DNA of 64,000 nt from Nitrospira_D sp019636945 (GCF_047338595.1 NZ_JBLFBO010000002.1:62001-126000), one strand, 5' to 3'; positions 18,707-27,346 are shown, counted from the first letter of the stretch. Translations and numbers: made by a program. Notes: generated by a model from the letters alone, not told the origin.

Positions 18707-20182
18707 GTGGTACCGACTGCCTCCCCCTGCAACGAGCTTGCAACCGAAGCCGCACGTGATCGCTGCGTCACCATTCGAACACGTTTATCTCACGCCAACC
18801 TCTTCGGATCTCCATCGGCTGACTCCAGTTCTCACCAGGCTCCCACCCTACAGGCAACTACGACCTGGCGGGTGAGCCCCTGCCCCTTCTATGTGTCTCC
18901 GGATCAACTGCAATTCTTCACGGCATTAGGGCCACAGCTGCTTTCATTCTATCGCGCCCTGAATCGGCTCTACAGCGAGAGCGTCAAAGGGAGACAGCCG
19001 GCCTGGGTGGCGGCCTATCTCGATTTAGGAAAACCAGACGCCCTCGTGCAGTACAGCCGGATGAAACGTTTTCGCGACGAGCTACCCGCCGTCATCCGTC
19101 CTGATGTCATTCCTACGGAAGACGGCATGGTGATCACCGAGCTGGATTCCGTTCCGGGTGGGATCGGACTCACCGCTTGCCTTTCGCAGATCTACGGTGA
19201 TCTTGAAAGCAGCCATTCCGGCCTTGTCGGAGGACGGGACGGGATGGTCCGTGGCTTTGCCCGTATGTTGCAAACCATTCGCCAGCAGCGCGAGGGATGC
19301 ATCGCGATCCTCGTTTCAGAGGAATCCAAGGACTATCGCCCGGAAATGTCTTGGCTGGCCGCTCAACTTCGGAACGGAGGCATCGCGGCCTGGTGCATTG
19401 AGCCTCGCGAGGTGATCTTCACGGAAGAAGGCCTTCGGTTGCGTATCGACGACAAAGAGCAGCCCATTGCTGTCGTCTATCGGTTTTATGAGCTGTTCGA
19501 CCTGTTGAATATTCCCAAGGCCGAGCTCATCCAATACGCCGGGAAAAAAGATCGGGTCGCCATCACCCCCCCCTATAAGCCGGCGCTTGAGGAGAAATCC
19601 GCCTTTGCGCTCCTCCATCATCCCATCTTGAGGCCGTTCTGGGAACAATCTCTGGACTCCGACTGTTTGCGGCATCTGCAAGCAGTCATGCCCAAGACCT
19701 GGTTGCTCGACCCGACTCCGCTTCCGGCCATCGCCACGATTCCGGAGTTGTCCCTGAGAGGTCACGCGGTGGCAGAATGGACGGCTCTCGAAGGAGCCAC
19801 CCAAAAAGAACGCCATTTTGTCATCAAGCCGTCCGGATTTTCTGAACTCGCGTGGGGAAGCCGAGGGGTCTCGATCGGGCATGATCTGTCGCAGGCCGAA
19901 TGGAGCCAGGCGCTTCGCAACGCACTCGCCGCCTTCCCGACGACACCCTACATCCTGCAAGAATTCCATAAGGGACGATTGTTTGACATGGATTTCATGG
20001 ACGACGCCTCCCAGGCCATCGTCCGGATGTCTGGCCGCGCACGCCTATCTCCCTATTATTTCGTGTCCGACGGCACGGTCGAACTCGCCGGTATTCTGGC
20101 CACCGTCTGCCCGGCCGACAAGAAGATTCTTCACGGAATGAAGGACGCCATTATGGTTCCCTGCGCCGTGCGTCCCGAGTGA
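18707..20182 (+). CDS. conserved hypothetical protein, possibly ATP-grasp-like
   Basis: An about 490-residue protein without signal peptide. The central part (EDGMVITELDSVPGGIGLTACL near residue 145) and the C-terminal part (ERHFVIKPSGFSELAWGSRGV near residue 372, then TPYILQEFHKGRLFD) resemble the glycine-rich and carboxylate-binding regions of ATP-grasp ligases, but I cannot name a subfamily. The start is uncertain: GTG at 18707 has no clear ribosome binding site, and another GTG at 18871 begins just before the conserved part. It heads a plus-strand run with a thioredoxin-fold protein and a KamA-like enzyme. Confidence 0.6.
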   Translation: MVPTASPCNELATEAARDRCVTIRTRLSHANLFGSPSADSSSHQAPTLQATTTWRVSPCPFYVSPDQLQFFTALGPQLLSFYRALNRLYSESVKGRQPAWVAAYLDLGKPDALVQYSRMKRFRDELPAVIRPDVIPTEDGMVITELDSVPGGIGLTACLSQIYGDLESSHSGLVGGRDGMVRGFARMLQTIRQQREGCIAILVSEESKDYRPEMSWLAAQLRNGGIAAWCIEPREVIFTEEGLRLRIDDKEQPIAVVYRFYELFDLLNIPKAELIQYAGKKDRVAITPPYKPALEEKSAFALLHHPILRPFWEQSLDSDCLRHLQAVMPKTWLLDPTPLPAIATIPELSLRGHAVAEWTALEGATQKERHFVIKPSGFSELAWGSRGVSIGHDLSQAEWSQALRNALAAFPTTPYILQEFHKGRLFDMDFMDDASQAIVRMSGRARLSPYYFVSDGTVELAGILATVCPADKKILHGMKDAIMVPCAVRPE

Positions 20183-20246
20183 TGAGCCCCTTCCCTTCTG
20201 CCATAAATTTGGCGTTTCACTTTCTCCCTGTTCCTGATAGCCTAAT

Positions 20247-20591
20247 ATGAGCATGGCGATGACCCTTTTTCATGTCGACTGGTGCCCGGACTGCCTTGTG
20301 GTGTTGCGCAAGTTGGCCGACCTGGGGTTGACCTATGACCCCGTCATCGTGCCGGATAGCAGACGGATGCGCACGCAGGTGTACGACGTCTCCGGTCAAT
20401 ACTATGTGCCTGTCCTGAAGGACGGAGATCTCGTTCTGACGGAAACCGCCGACATTTTGGCCTATCTGGATGAGCGTGCCAAAGCGGGCAGCGTGGGCCA
20501 TCCAGCCTCCACCCAGTTTCACTCGCAAGCCCGCACCACACCAGACGAACCAAGCCCAGACGACGAGCATCCTTCTTGTCGGCTTAAGTAA
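20247..20591 (+). CDS. glutaredoxin / GST N-terminal-like thioredoxin-fold protein
   Basis: A 114-residue protein with an N-terminal thioredoxin fold. It has a redox-type CPDC motif near residue 13 (FHVDWCPDCLVVLRKL), the cis-proline segment VPVLKDGDLVL near residue 54, and the ETADILAYLDE helix of glutathione transferase N-terminal domains. The last 35 residues are polar and probably disordered. It lies 64 bases after the ATP-grasp-like gene and 17 bases before the KamA-like gene, so it may serve one of them as a thiol reductant, which is inference. Confidence 0.75.
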   Translation: MSMAMTLFHVDWCPDCLVVLRKLADLGLTYDPVIVPDSRRMRTQVYDVSGQYYVPVLKDGDLVLTETADILAYLDERAKAGSVGHPASTQFHSQARTTPDEPSPDDEHPSCRLK

Positions 20592-20608
20592 TCGACGAAG
20601 GTCAACCT

Positions 20609-21802
20609 ATGGAAGACTGGCAGCAAGTTCTGGCAAAGAGCATCGTCAAACCGAAAGACCTGGCCAAACGGTTCGGCCTCGATGAACAAGAAGTCGAAGC
20701 CATTGTCGGCCCCTACCCCATGCGCATTACACCGACCGTCCTCGAGACGATCCGGTCGAAAGATGATGCGATCTGGAAACAGGTGGTCCCCGATGCGGCC
20801 GAATTAGATGACATCGCAGCGGACGACGATCCGCTCGAGGAAGACCTCATGAGCCCGGTTCCCCACCTCGTGCATCGCTACCCGGATCGCGTGCTGCTCA
20901 TGGTCACCAACCAATGTCCGATCTACTGTCGATTCTGCACCAGAAAACGACTGGTTGGAAAACCGGGGTTTCTCAAGAAGGGTGAACTGGACCGCGCCAT
21001 CCAGTACCTGCGTGAGCACAACGAAGTCCGTGATGTGATCCTGTCTGGGGGAGACCCGCTGCTGCTGCCCGATCATCTTCTTGAACGCATCCTGAAGGCG
21101 CTCCGGACGATCCCGCACTTGGAGCTCATCCGGATCGGATCCCGCGTCCCCGGCAGCTTACCGCAGCGCATTACGCCTCGACTCTGCGAAATCATAAGGC
21201 AGTACCACCCGATTTACATGAATCTGCACTTCAACCATCCCGATGAGCTGACACCGGAGGTGAAGGCGGCTTGCGGTCGCCTCGCTGATGCCGGGGTCCC
21301 ACTCGGCGCGCAAACCGTCCTGCTCAAAGGAGTGAACGACGATCCTGACATCATGAAACGGCTCGTCCATCAGCTCCTCCTGGCGCGGGTGAAGCCCTAT
21401 TACCTCTATCAAGCAGACCTAACTAAGGGAACGAACCATTTCCGGACGACGGTCGAAACGGGTCTGAGGATCATCAAGGCGCTCCAGGGCCATACCAGCG
21501 GCATGGCCGTTCCTCATTTTGTGATTGATGCACCGGGTGGAGGAGGCAAGATCCCCTTGCTTCCCGATAATTACCTGGTCCATCTGGATGAGGATGGTGC
21601 CGTGCTCCGCAACTACGAGAACAAGACCTTCCATTACCCCCAACCAAAGGCAGACGGTCGACGGGAACTCCCGATGGTCGGTGTGGGTTCCCCTGTCGAT
21701 GAGGCGGAAGAGGCCTATGCGGCTTGCGGGGATAGCTACCCCGATCGCGACGGCTACGCCATGTGGGGGAACAGCTGCGGGGGAGATGCGGACGAGCTGT
21801 GA
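20609..21802 (+). CDS. KamA family radical SAM protein (lysine 2,3-aminomutase-like)
   Basis: A 397-residue radical SAM enzyme. The 4Fe-4S/SAM-binding triad is CPIYCRFC near residue 108, followed by TRKRLVGKP, the DVILSGGDPLLL segment near residue 145, and PLGAQTVLLKGVND near residue 230. The PLP-site lysine region is compatible with PHFVIDAPGGGGKIPLLPDNY near residue 297. The family interconverts alpha- and beta-amino acids, mainly L-lysine to beta-lysine. Whether this copy makes free beta-lysine (for example as an osmolyte) or acts in another role is not determinable. Its stop overlaps the start of the next gene by one base. Confidence 0.88.
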   Translation: MEDWQQVLAKSIVKPKDLAKRFGLDEQEVEAIVGPYPMRITPTVLETIRSKDDAIWKQVVPDAAELDDIAADDDPLEEDLMSPVPHLVHRYPDRVLLMVTNQCPIYCRFCTRKRLVGKPGFLKKGELDRAIQYLREHNEVRDVILSGGDPLLLPDHLLERILKALRTIPHLELIRIGSRVPGSLPQRITPRLCEIIRQYHPIYMNLHFNHPDELTPEVKAACGRLADAGVPLGAQTVLLKGVNDDPDIMKRLVHQLLLARVKPYYLYQADLTKGTNHFRTTVETGLRIIKALQGHTSGMAVPHFVIDAPGGGGKIPLLPDNYLVHLDEDGAVLRNYENKTFHYPQPKADGRRELPMVGVGSPVDEAEEAYAACGDSYPDRDGYAMWGNSCGGDADEL

Positions 21803-22956
21803 TGACTCATTCACTCCGATCCGGGATTTTCCCCTATCAGGACATCCGGCGGTTGATCGCCGGAGGGGCCATCAGTGCCGCTCCAGCGATTGAGGACCGA
21901 CAGATCCAACCGGCCAGTCTCGACCTCCGTCTTGGCCGCAAAGCCTACCGATTGATCAGCAGTTTCTTGCCGGAACTCTCGGCGATCTCCTCCCGCCTGA
22001 ATGTCATGGACTTCTATCAGTCGGACCTCGTGATGTACGAAATGGATCTCAGCGACGGTGCCATTCTTGAAAAGGGCCACGTCTACCTGGTCCCTCTGCT
22101 GGAAGAATTGGCGCTCCCCACAACGATCCGCGCACGGGCGAATCCGAAAAGCACGACCGGCCGTCTGGATGTGTTCACCCGCGTGGTGACGGATCTCACG
22201 TCGGGATTCGATGAAATCCGAGCCGGCTATCGGGGGCAACTATTCCTCGAGGTCGTTCCCCGCTCGTTTGCCATCAAAGTCCGCACCGGACAGTCGCTGA
22301 ACCAAGTCCGGTTTGTGCGCGGCGAGGCCACGGTTTCAGACCGATCGCTTCACACCCTCCATCGCGCGACGCCCTTGCTGTATCACAACGTGGCGCCCAC
22401 CAAACGCATAGGCAGTCAAGACGTTCGCGCTGAACGGGGTCTGTTTCTTCGCATTGATCTCACCGGTGGGGATCAGCGAGAGTCCCGCGTGATCGGGTAC
22501 CGCGCAAAAAAGAACAGTCATGTCATTGACCTCGAGAAAGTCGGGCATTATGCTGCAGCTGACTTCTGGGAGCCGCTCTACCGCCACCGCCACGACAGCT
22601 TGCTATTGGAGCCGGAAGAGTTCTATATCCTTGTGTCCAAAGAGCGCATCCGGGTGCCGCCAGGCTATGCTGCGGAAATGGTGGCCTACGAAGCGGCCTG
22701 CGGTGAACTGCGAACCCACTATGCCGGGTTTTTCGACCCGGGCTTCGGTTACGGCTCAAAGGGCGAGATCAAAGGCACCCAGGTCGTCCTGGAGGTTCGT
22801 CCGCACGACGTACCGTTTCTGATCCACGATGGGCAAACGTTTTTTAAGGTGCTGTACGAAACCATGATGGCCAACCCGACACAACTCTATGGATCAGGCT
22901 TAGGCTCATCGTACCAGCGACAGGCCCTCACACTCAGCAAACATTTCAAGATCTAA
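21802..22956 (+). CDS. dcd: long-form 2'-deoxycytidine 5'-triphosphate deaminase
   Basis: A 384-residue protein related to the two-domain dCTP deaminase family, about twice the length of Escherichia coli Dcd. The N-terminal half has IQPASLDLRLGRKAYRL near residue 38, a dUTPase/Dcd-type signature, and ARANPKSTTGRLDVFTRVV near residue 112. The C-terminal half repeats the fold (RVPPGYAAEMVAYEAACGEL near residue 289, HYAGFFDPGFG near residue 311). It would supply dUTP for dTMP synthesis. The ATG at 21802 overlaps the kamA-like stop (TGATG), so the longer upstream reading is not needed. Confidence 0.85.
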   Translation: MTHSLRSGIFPYQDIRRLIAGGAISAAPAIEDRQIQPASLDLRLGRKAYRLISSFLPELSAISSRLNVMDFYQSDLVMYEMDLSDGAILEKGHVYLVPLLEELALPTTIRARANPKSTTGRLDVFTRVVTDLTSGFDEIRAGYRGQLFLEVVPRSFAIKVRTGQSLNQVRFVRGEATVSDRSLHTLHRATPLLYHNVAPTKRIGSQDVRAERGLFLRIDLTGGDQRESRVIGYRAKKNSHVIDLEKVGHYAAADFWEPLYRHRHDSLLLEPEEFYILVSKERIRVPPGYAAEMVAYEAACGELRTHYAGFFDPGFGYGSKGEIKGTQVVLEVRPHDVPFLIHDGQTFFKVLYETMMANPTQLYGSGLGSSYQRQALTLSKHFKI

Positions 22957-22958
22957 CT

Positions 22959-23372
22959 ATGGCTCCATCCGATCTACCCTCTCATCATGACGAACCCGCG
23001 CGTCCGTCGCCGCCTTCCGAACCGGAGGACCCACGCGGAAATGCTGACCACCAAATCCACGTCATCGGGCTGATGGTCGGCACGGCCTTGATGTTTATCG
23101 GATTTCTCAATGTGTTTCTTTCCATCAGCGGCGGGTTTGAGATTAATATCGTGCCGTTTCTGATCTATTTTGGCGGCCTCGCGGTCTGGGCTAATGCCGC
23201 GGTCGAAACGCCGGCCATTCGGTATAGTGTCATGGCAACGGCCGTCCTGTTGGCCTTGGGACTCTTTCAATATGGTGAAGTCCTGTTTTGGCACAAACAA
23301 GTGCTGTTTTGGACCACCATCATCATCGTCATGTATTTCATGTTCGTCGAGCCCAAGAAGCCGACCACCTGA
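22959..23372 (+). CDS. four-helix membrane protein of unknown function
   Basis: A 137-residue protein starting 2 bases after the dcd stop, so in the same transcript. The first 30 residues are polar and proline-rich (RPSPPSEPEDPRG). Four hydrophobic segments follow, beginning near residues 32, 60, 82 and 110, ending in a short polar tail. No family is recognised. Its place behind dcd does not explain it; it may be a simple integral membrane accessory. Confidence 0.65.
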   Translation: MAPSDLPSHHDEPARPSPPSEPEDPRGNADHQIHVIGLMVGTALMFIGFLNVFLSISGGFEINIVPFLIYFGGLAVWANAAVETPAIRYSVMATAVLLALGLFQYGEVLFWHKQVLFWTTIIIVMYFMFVEPKKPTT

Positions 23373-23391
23373 GCGTAATGAATTCTGCTAG

Positions 23392-24084
23392 ATGACGATC
23401 TCCGTCATCATTCCAACTCTGAATGAAGAACAGGTCCTCGGGCAGACTCTGGCCGACCTCCCCTCCACTCACACGAGTGAAATCATTATTGTTGATGGAG
23501 GTAGCACCGATCGCACGCTCGCAATTGCAAATACCTTTTGCGCGCACACACCCAAGGCTCAGCTCGTGCGAGCACCGACCGGACGAGCGCGTCAGATGAA
23601 CGAGGGAGCGAAAGCCAGCCGTGGAGACATTCTACTTTTCTTGCATGCCGACACGCAGGTGGTAGAGGAAGCTCCTCGGATCATTGAATCGGCGCTGGCA
23701 AATCCTGCCGTTGTGGGAGGACGATTCGACGTCCGATTCGACACGCGTTCCGGTTGGGGAAGTATCATTGGGACACTCATGAACTGGCGTTCCCGCACGA
23801 GCGGCATCGCCACGGGTGATCAGGCCATCTTTGTCCGCCGCCACATTTTCGAACGACTTGGGGGCTTTGCGGACATCCCGCTGATGGAAGACATTGAATT
23901 CAGCCGACGACTCAAACGAGCCGGGTCGACTGTGGCACTTCGCCAAACGGTCACCACCTCTTTTCGACGATGGGAGCAGCAGGGCCCCCTGAGAACCATC
24001 CTCTTGATGTGGACGTTGCGATTCCTCTATTGGGCCGGCGTCAACCCCTCACGGTTGAACCGATGGTATAAAGTGGTTCGGTAG
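23392..24084 (+). CDS. TIGR04283-type family 2 glycosyltransferase
   Basis: A 230-residue GT2 enzyme. It begins MTISVIIPTLNEEQVLGQTL, with the nucleotide-sugar pocket VDGGSTDRT near residue 33, the metal-binding LFLHADTQV near residue 80 (DXD-like) and GDQAIFVRR followed by PLMEDIEFSRRLKRAG near residue 162, where ED is the likely catalytic acid. The match is to the family annotated TIGR04283 (arsenosugar biosynthesis-associated). No arsenosugar radical SAM or methyltransferase gene is nearby, so the substrate is open. The gene downstream belongs to the usual partner family. Confidence 0.85.
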   Translation: MTISVIIPTLNEEQVLGQTLADLPSTHTSEIIIVDGGSTDRTLAIANTFCAHTPKAQLVRAPTGRARQMNEGAKASRGDILLFLHADTQVVEEAPRIIESALANPAVVGGRFDVRFDTRSGWGSIIGTLMNWRSRTSGIATGDQAIFVRRHIFERLGGFADIPLMEDIEFSRRLKRAGSTVALRQTVTTSFRRWEQQGPLRTILLMWTLRFLYWAGVNPSRLNRWYKVVR

Positions 24085-24118
24085 ATCGTGAAGTGTACGG
24101 CGTAAGGGGGTAGGCGAT

Positions 24119-24913
24119 ATGAACAATAGAACGACAAAACTCTCGGAAGGCAAACAATCCACCAATCCAAAATCGCTTCACGCTTCACGTCTCACGTCTC
24201 ACGCTGCCCTCGTGATTTTTGCCAAAGCGCCCATACCTGGCCAAGTGAAGACACGACTCTGCCCGCCTCTGACGCCGGACGAAGCCGCCACGCTCCACGG
24301 AAGTTTTGTCCTCGATACGCTGGAACGAACAAAGCTCGCCACGACAACGCTCAAATTGGCGTTTGATCGTTACCTGGCCTGCGCACCCCCTTCTACACAT
24401 GTGTTTTTCAAAATCATGGAAGAGCGGCATGGGGTGAAGGCGATTGATCAAGTCGGCGAGGACCTCGGCGCACGCATGCACCAGGCCTTCGAGACGATAT
24501 TCGCACGAGGCTACCGGCAGGTCCTGATCATCGGGACTGATGTTCCGACCGTTCCGCTCGACCATCTTAAGCAGGCTCTGACTAAGCTGGAGCAGCATGA
24601 TCTTGTACTCGGTCCCGCCCAGGATGGCGGCTATTATCTGATTGGCCTCAAACAGCCTCACCCCACACTCTTTCTTGATATTCCATGGTCGACTAATCAG
24701 GTACTGAAACTCACACAAGACAAAGCGGCTACACTGGGACTGAAGGCAGCTTTGCTTGATCTCTGGCGTGATGTGGATACGATTGCTGATCTGCAGGCTC
24801 TCATTGATGCCAATATTGCCGACGGCAAGAGACCAAAGAACGAACGGACTTTTTCAAATCGTACTGCTGGAGTCTTGGAAATACTCGCCAAGCGGATTCG
24901 TTCAAGAGCATAA
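24119..24913 (+). CDS. TIGR04282 / DUF2064 nucleotide-sugar transferase-like protein
   Basis: The conserved part begins ALVIFAKAPIPGQVKTRLCPPL near residue 29 and continues with LIIGTDVPTVPL near residue 140, LVLGPAQDGGYYLIGL near residue 161 and WRDVDTIADLQAL near residue 216, typical of the DUF2064/TIGR04282 family with a GT-A-like fold. The first 28 residues are partly encoded by a heptanucleotide tandem repeat (24174-24201) and look unlike the family, which usually starts right at the FAKAP motif. A GTG at 24212 would give MIFAKAPIPG and may be the ancestral start. It probably acts with the glycosyltransferase just upstream. Confidence 0.82.
   Translation: MNNRTTKLSEGKQSTNPKSLHASRLTSHAALVIFAKAPIPGQVKTRLCPPLTPDEAATLHGSFVLDTLERTKLATTTLKLAFDRYLACAPPSTHVFFKIMEERHGVKAIDQVGEDLGARMHQAFETIFARGYRQVLIIGTDVPTVPLDHLKQALTKLEQHDLVLGPAQDGGYYLIGLKQPHPTLFLDIPWSTNQVLKLTQDKAATLGLKAALLDLWRDVDTIADLQALIDANIADGKRPKNERTFSNRTAGVLEILAKRIRSRA
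24174..24201 (+). repeat. heptanucleotide tandem repeat (CGCTTCA / CGTCTCA)
   Basis: Four consecutive 7-base units: CGCTTCA twice, then CGTCTCA twice, with a fifth degenerate unit following. It lies at the 5' end of the TIGR04282-type reading frame and would be translated as part of SLHASRLTSHA. It has the same period as the repeats in the rTCA cluster gaps but a different unit sequence. Confidence 0.8.
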
Positions 24914-24940
24914 TGAGACACATCGAAATCTAGAGGATGT

Positions 24941-25675
24941 ATGGATCAACCGGTTGCACTCATTACGGGAGGAGCAAAGGGCATTGGCCGGGGAATCGCG
25001 CTTGATTTAGCAGCGCGACATTGGAGGATCGCCCTTTGTTATCGAACCAGCGAAGCCGAGGCCAACGCAACGGCAGAAGACATCATGGCGCGAGGAGGAC
25101 GATCACTGGCGATCCGCTGTGACGTCTCCGATCCAGTAGCCGCCAAAAATCTGATCGCCCGAGTTGAACAAGAATGGGGACGAATCGATGTCCTGATCAA
25201 TGGTGCCGGCCCCTATCACCGCATTAATTTGTTCGATGAAACAGTCGAGGGCTGGAACGAGATGTTTGCCGGCAACCTCCATCCTATTTTTTACCTGGCA
25301 CAGGCCGTGGCCCCAGGCATGAAGGTGCGCAAGGCCGGACGGATCATCAACTTCAGCATGGCCAACGCCGATCAAATGGAAGCCCAACCGGATGTGACCG
25401 GCCATTACATCGCCAAAGCCGGAGTCCTGATCCTGACGCGCACACTCGCGAAGTTGCTGGCGCCCTACGGCATTACTGTCAACGCTATCTCTCCCGGCTT
25501 CATTGACTCGGGAAGTGCGCCCCCTCAAGAACTGGCCGCCATGACGAAGCGCATTCCTGCCGGATACATCGGCACCGTCGACGATACGGTCGCTGCTGTT
25601 CGGTATTTGTTAAGTGACGAAGCCCGCTACGTCAACGGCGCGAACATCCAGATCAGTGGAGGATGGGGAATATAA
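24941..25675 (+). CDS. short-chain dehydrogenase/reductase
   Basis: A 244-residue classical SDR. Visible motifs are the cofactor loop TGGAKGIGRGIA near residue 9, LCYRTSEAEA (compatible with NADP preference) near residue 33, the NGAG motif near residue 87, catalytic Ser in INFSMANA near residue 135 and YIAK (Tyr and Lys) near residue 153. The C-terminal ANIQISGGWGI is also typical. The substrate may be a 3-oxoacyl, pteridine or sugar compound; nothing here decides. It starts 27 bases after the TIGR04282-type gene and probably shares its transcript. Confidence 0.85.
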   Translation: MDQPVALITGGAKGIGRGIALDLAARHWRIALCYRTSEAEANATAEDIMARGGRSLAIRCDVSDPVAAKNLIARVEQEWGRIDVLINGAGPYHRINLFDETVEGWNEMFAGNLHPIFYLAQAVAPGMKVRKAGRIINFSMANADQMEAQPDVTGHYIAKAGVLILTRTLAKLLAPYGITVNAISPGFIDSGSAPPQELAAMTKRIPAGYIGTVDDTVAAVRYLLSDEARYVNGANIQISGGWGI

Positions 25676-25693
25676 CAACACGAGGAGGCATGC

Positions 25694-26098
25694 ATGCGAT
25701 CAGCGCAGGAACGAGAGAGCCAGCGACGTTTCGTTCAAGCCCTTCAGCATGAACATCTATCTTGTAGCAACCCCGGCTGCGGGGGCCCCATGGATGTCGC
25801 CGATCACACGCCCCACAATGGTCGGATCAAAATCTACGAAGCCTCCTGCGAACGATGCCATACGTCAGAAAAGATTACCGGCAAAGAAGAACACCAGCCT
25901 GCCTGGGATGTGGCCTCCATCACCTTGATGGCCGAAACACACTTACTCCACGATCAACCGACTTGTCCGTACGACGACACGCCCATTACCTTCATCTCCT
26001 TGCCTAATCCACGCCGCAAGGCTCGGTATCGCCTCCAGTGCTACTACTGCGGCCGACATACTGAAATGAACTGGCCGCCACGGGAAGCAAAGAGCTAA
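25694..26098 (+). CDS. Cys-rich putative zinc-ribbon protein
   Basis: A 134-residue soluble protein with cysteine groups compatible with two zinc ribbons: C-S-N-P-G-C near residue 22, CERC near residue 54, a lone Cys in TCPYDD near residue 93 and CYYC near residue 118. AGGAGG lies 8 bases before the ATG. The sequence between the groups is charged and lacks catalytic motifs that I recognise. It is the last gene of this plus-strand run. Confidence 0.6.
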   Translation: MRSAQERESQRRFVQALQHEHLSCSNPGCGGPMDVADHTPHNGRIKIYEASCERCHTSEKITGKEEHQPAWDVASITLMAETHLLHDQPTCPYDDTPITFISLPNPRRKARYRLQCYYCGRHTEMNWPPREAKS

Positions 26099-26133
26099 TT
26101 CGACGAGTGCATCGCACCGGCTGTGCCTTGATT

Positions 26134-26985
26134 TCAGTATGCGCTGATGGACTTCCGAATAAACTCACCCAGCCGCCGGAAATAGACTCCGCCCCCGACA
26201 AGGTAGGTATCGTTATGCCCCGCACCTTGAATCACGTGCCACTCCTTCGGCGGTAGGGCTGCATCAAACACCTGCCGCCCTAGCTCAATAGGAATGATGT
26301 CGTCTTTATCTCCATGGATGATCAACTTGGGAAGGGATAGCTGAGGGATACGGTCGATCAACCGATGTTCAGCGCCAAGCAGCCAATGGACCGGCAACCC
26401 ACCATAATGAAATCGCGCCACTGCCTCAATGGAGGGAAAGGACGATTCAAGAATCAGCGCTGAGGCCGGTCGTTGTACGGCCAATTCACCCACCACCGTT
26501 GTTCCAAGAGATCGGCCGAATAGCACAATCCGTTCGGGGCGAATTTTTCTGATGCGCGTGAGATAGTTATAGGCTCCATACGCATCGTCATAAAGCCCTT
26601 TCTCACTTGGACGAACCGCCTGACTCCTTCCATATCCCCGATAATCGAACAGGAATACGGACAGCCCCAGCTGGAACAACAGCTTCAGATTCTCAAGGCG
26701 GTGACTGATGTTTCCTGCATTACCATGGCACCAGAGCATGACGGGACGATCCGCCGCTGCTTCAACATACCAGCCAAACAAGCGCACTCCATCAGCAGCG
26801 TGAAACCAGACTTCTTCCAGCGGCAATCCGCTGAGCCGTACCCAGTCTCGGTCTTGCCAGGGCTCAGGGTAGTAGACGAAGAATTGATCGAGGAGGCTCA
26901 CAGACGAAGGATACCGGAACCGACGCAGAGAAGGAAACACCAGACCCACCCAAGCCGACGAACTCCAACGCATGAACAAAATCAA
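26134..26985 (-). CDS. alpha/beta hydrolase (membrane-anchored, BEM46/ABHD13-like)
   Basis: A 283-residue alpha/beta hydrolase. An N-terminal hydrophobic segment (AWVGLVFPSLRRF) precedes the FVYYPEPW strand, followed by the oxyanion-hole WCHGNAGN near residue 86, FDYRGYGRS near residue 113, the nucleophile elbow GRSLG near residue 155, the acid in HGDKDDIIP near residue 225, and the catalytic histidine in GAGHND near residue 254. These match BEM46/ABHD13-type hydrolases. The substrate is unknown. The 5' end overlaps the long upstream reading of the plus-strand lipoprotein gene but not its likely start. Confidence 0.82.
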   Translation of the reverse strand: MILFMRWSSSAWVGLVFPSLRRFRYPSSVSLLDQFFVYYPEPWQDRDWVRLSGLPLEEVWFHAADGVRLFGWYVEAAADRPVMLWCHGNAGNISHRLENLKLLFQLGLSVFLFDYRGYGRSQAVRPSEKGLYDDAYGAYNYLTRIRKIRPERIVLFGRSLGTTVVGELAVQRPASALILESSFPSIEAVARFHYGGLPVHWLLGAEHRLIDRIPQLSLPKLIIHGDKDDIIPIELGRQVFDAALPPKEWHVIQGAGHNDTYLVGGGVYFRRLGEFIRKSISAY

Positions 26986-27067
26986 GGTTTGCTTGTCTCA
27001 TTTTCTAAACCGCGCTATAGCTCATTCGTCAACGGCCTTCCACCTTCCGCGCGACATGGAGGATGAG

Positions 27068-27322
27068 ATGCTCAAATCCGGTTCCAGCCTACTCTGTGGA
27101 CTGTTTGTGCTGCTGACCCTATACGTGCTGCTGACCCTCTCTGGGTGTTCCGTCATGATGGCGATGGTTGGGGATAAGGAACCGGACGTTGAGCACATCA
27201 AGGTCGGAGCGAACAAAGGGGAGAGCGATGTTGATTTTAACCAGCCAAGGACGAAGACACCCCACCCCACGCTCGAGTCAGACGCCTTCTCTCGATTCCA
27301 CCTCAAGCGAATCAAGTACTAG
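27068..27322 (+). CDS. short lipoprotein, possibly truncated
   Basis: The ATG at 27068 follows GGAGGATG closely and opens a signal peptide ending at the lipobox LSGC near residue 24. The next part, SVMMAMVGDKEPDVEHIKVGANKGE, resembles the N-terminus of small Nitrospira lipoproteins in which a beta-rich domain follows. Here the remainder is only about 35 polar residues (DFNQPRTKTPHPTL), so the gene may be a frameshifted or shortened copy. The resemblance is from memory. Confidence 0.5.
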   Translation: MLKSGSSLLCGLFVLLTLYVLLTLSGCSVMMAMVGDKEPDVEHIKVGANKGESDVDFNQPRTKTPHPTLESDAFSRFHLKRIKY

Positions 27323-27346
27323 TTCCCCACCAGGACTCTCTCGCAC

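Noticed and set aside
26972..27067. Extended N-terminus for the short lipoprotein
   Set aside because: The added residues precede a good ribosome binding site and would bury the signal peptide.
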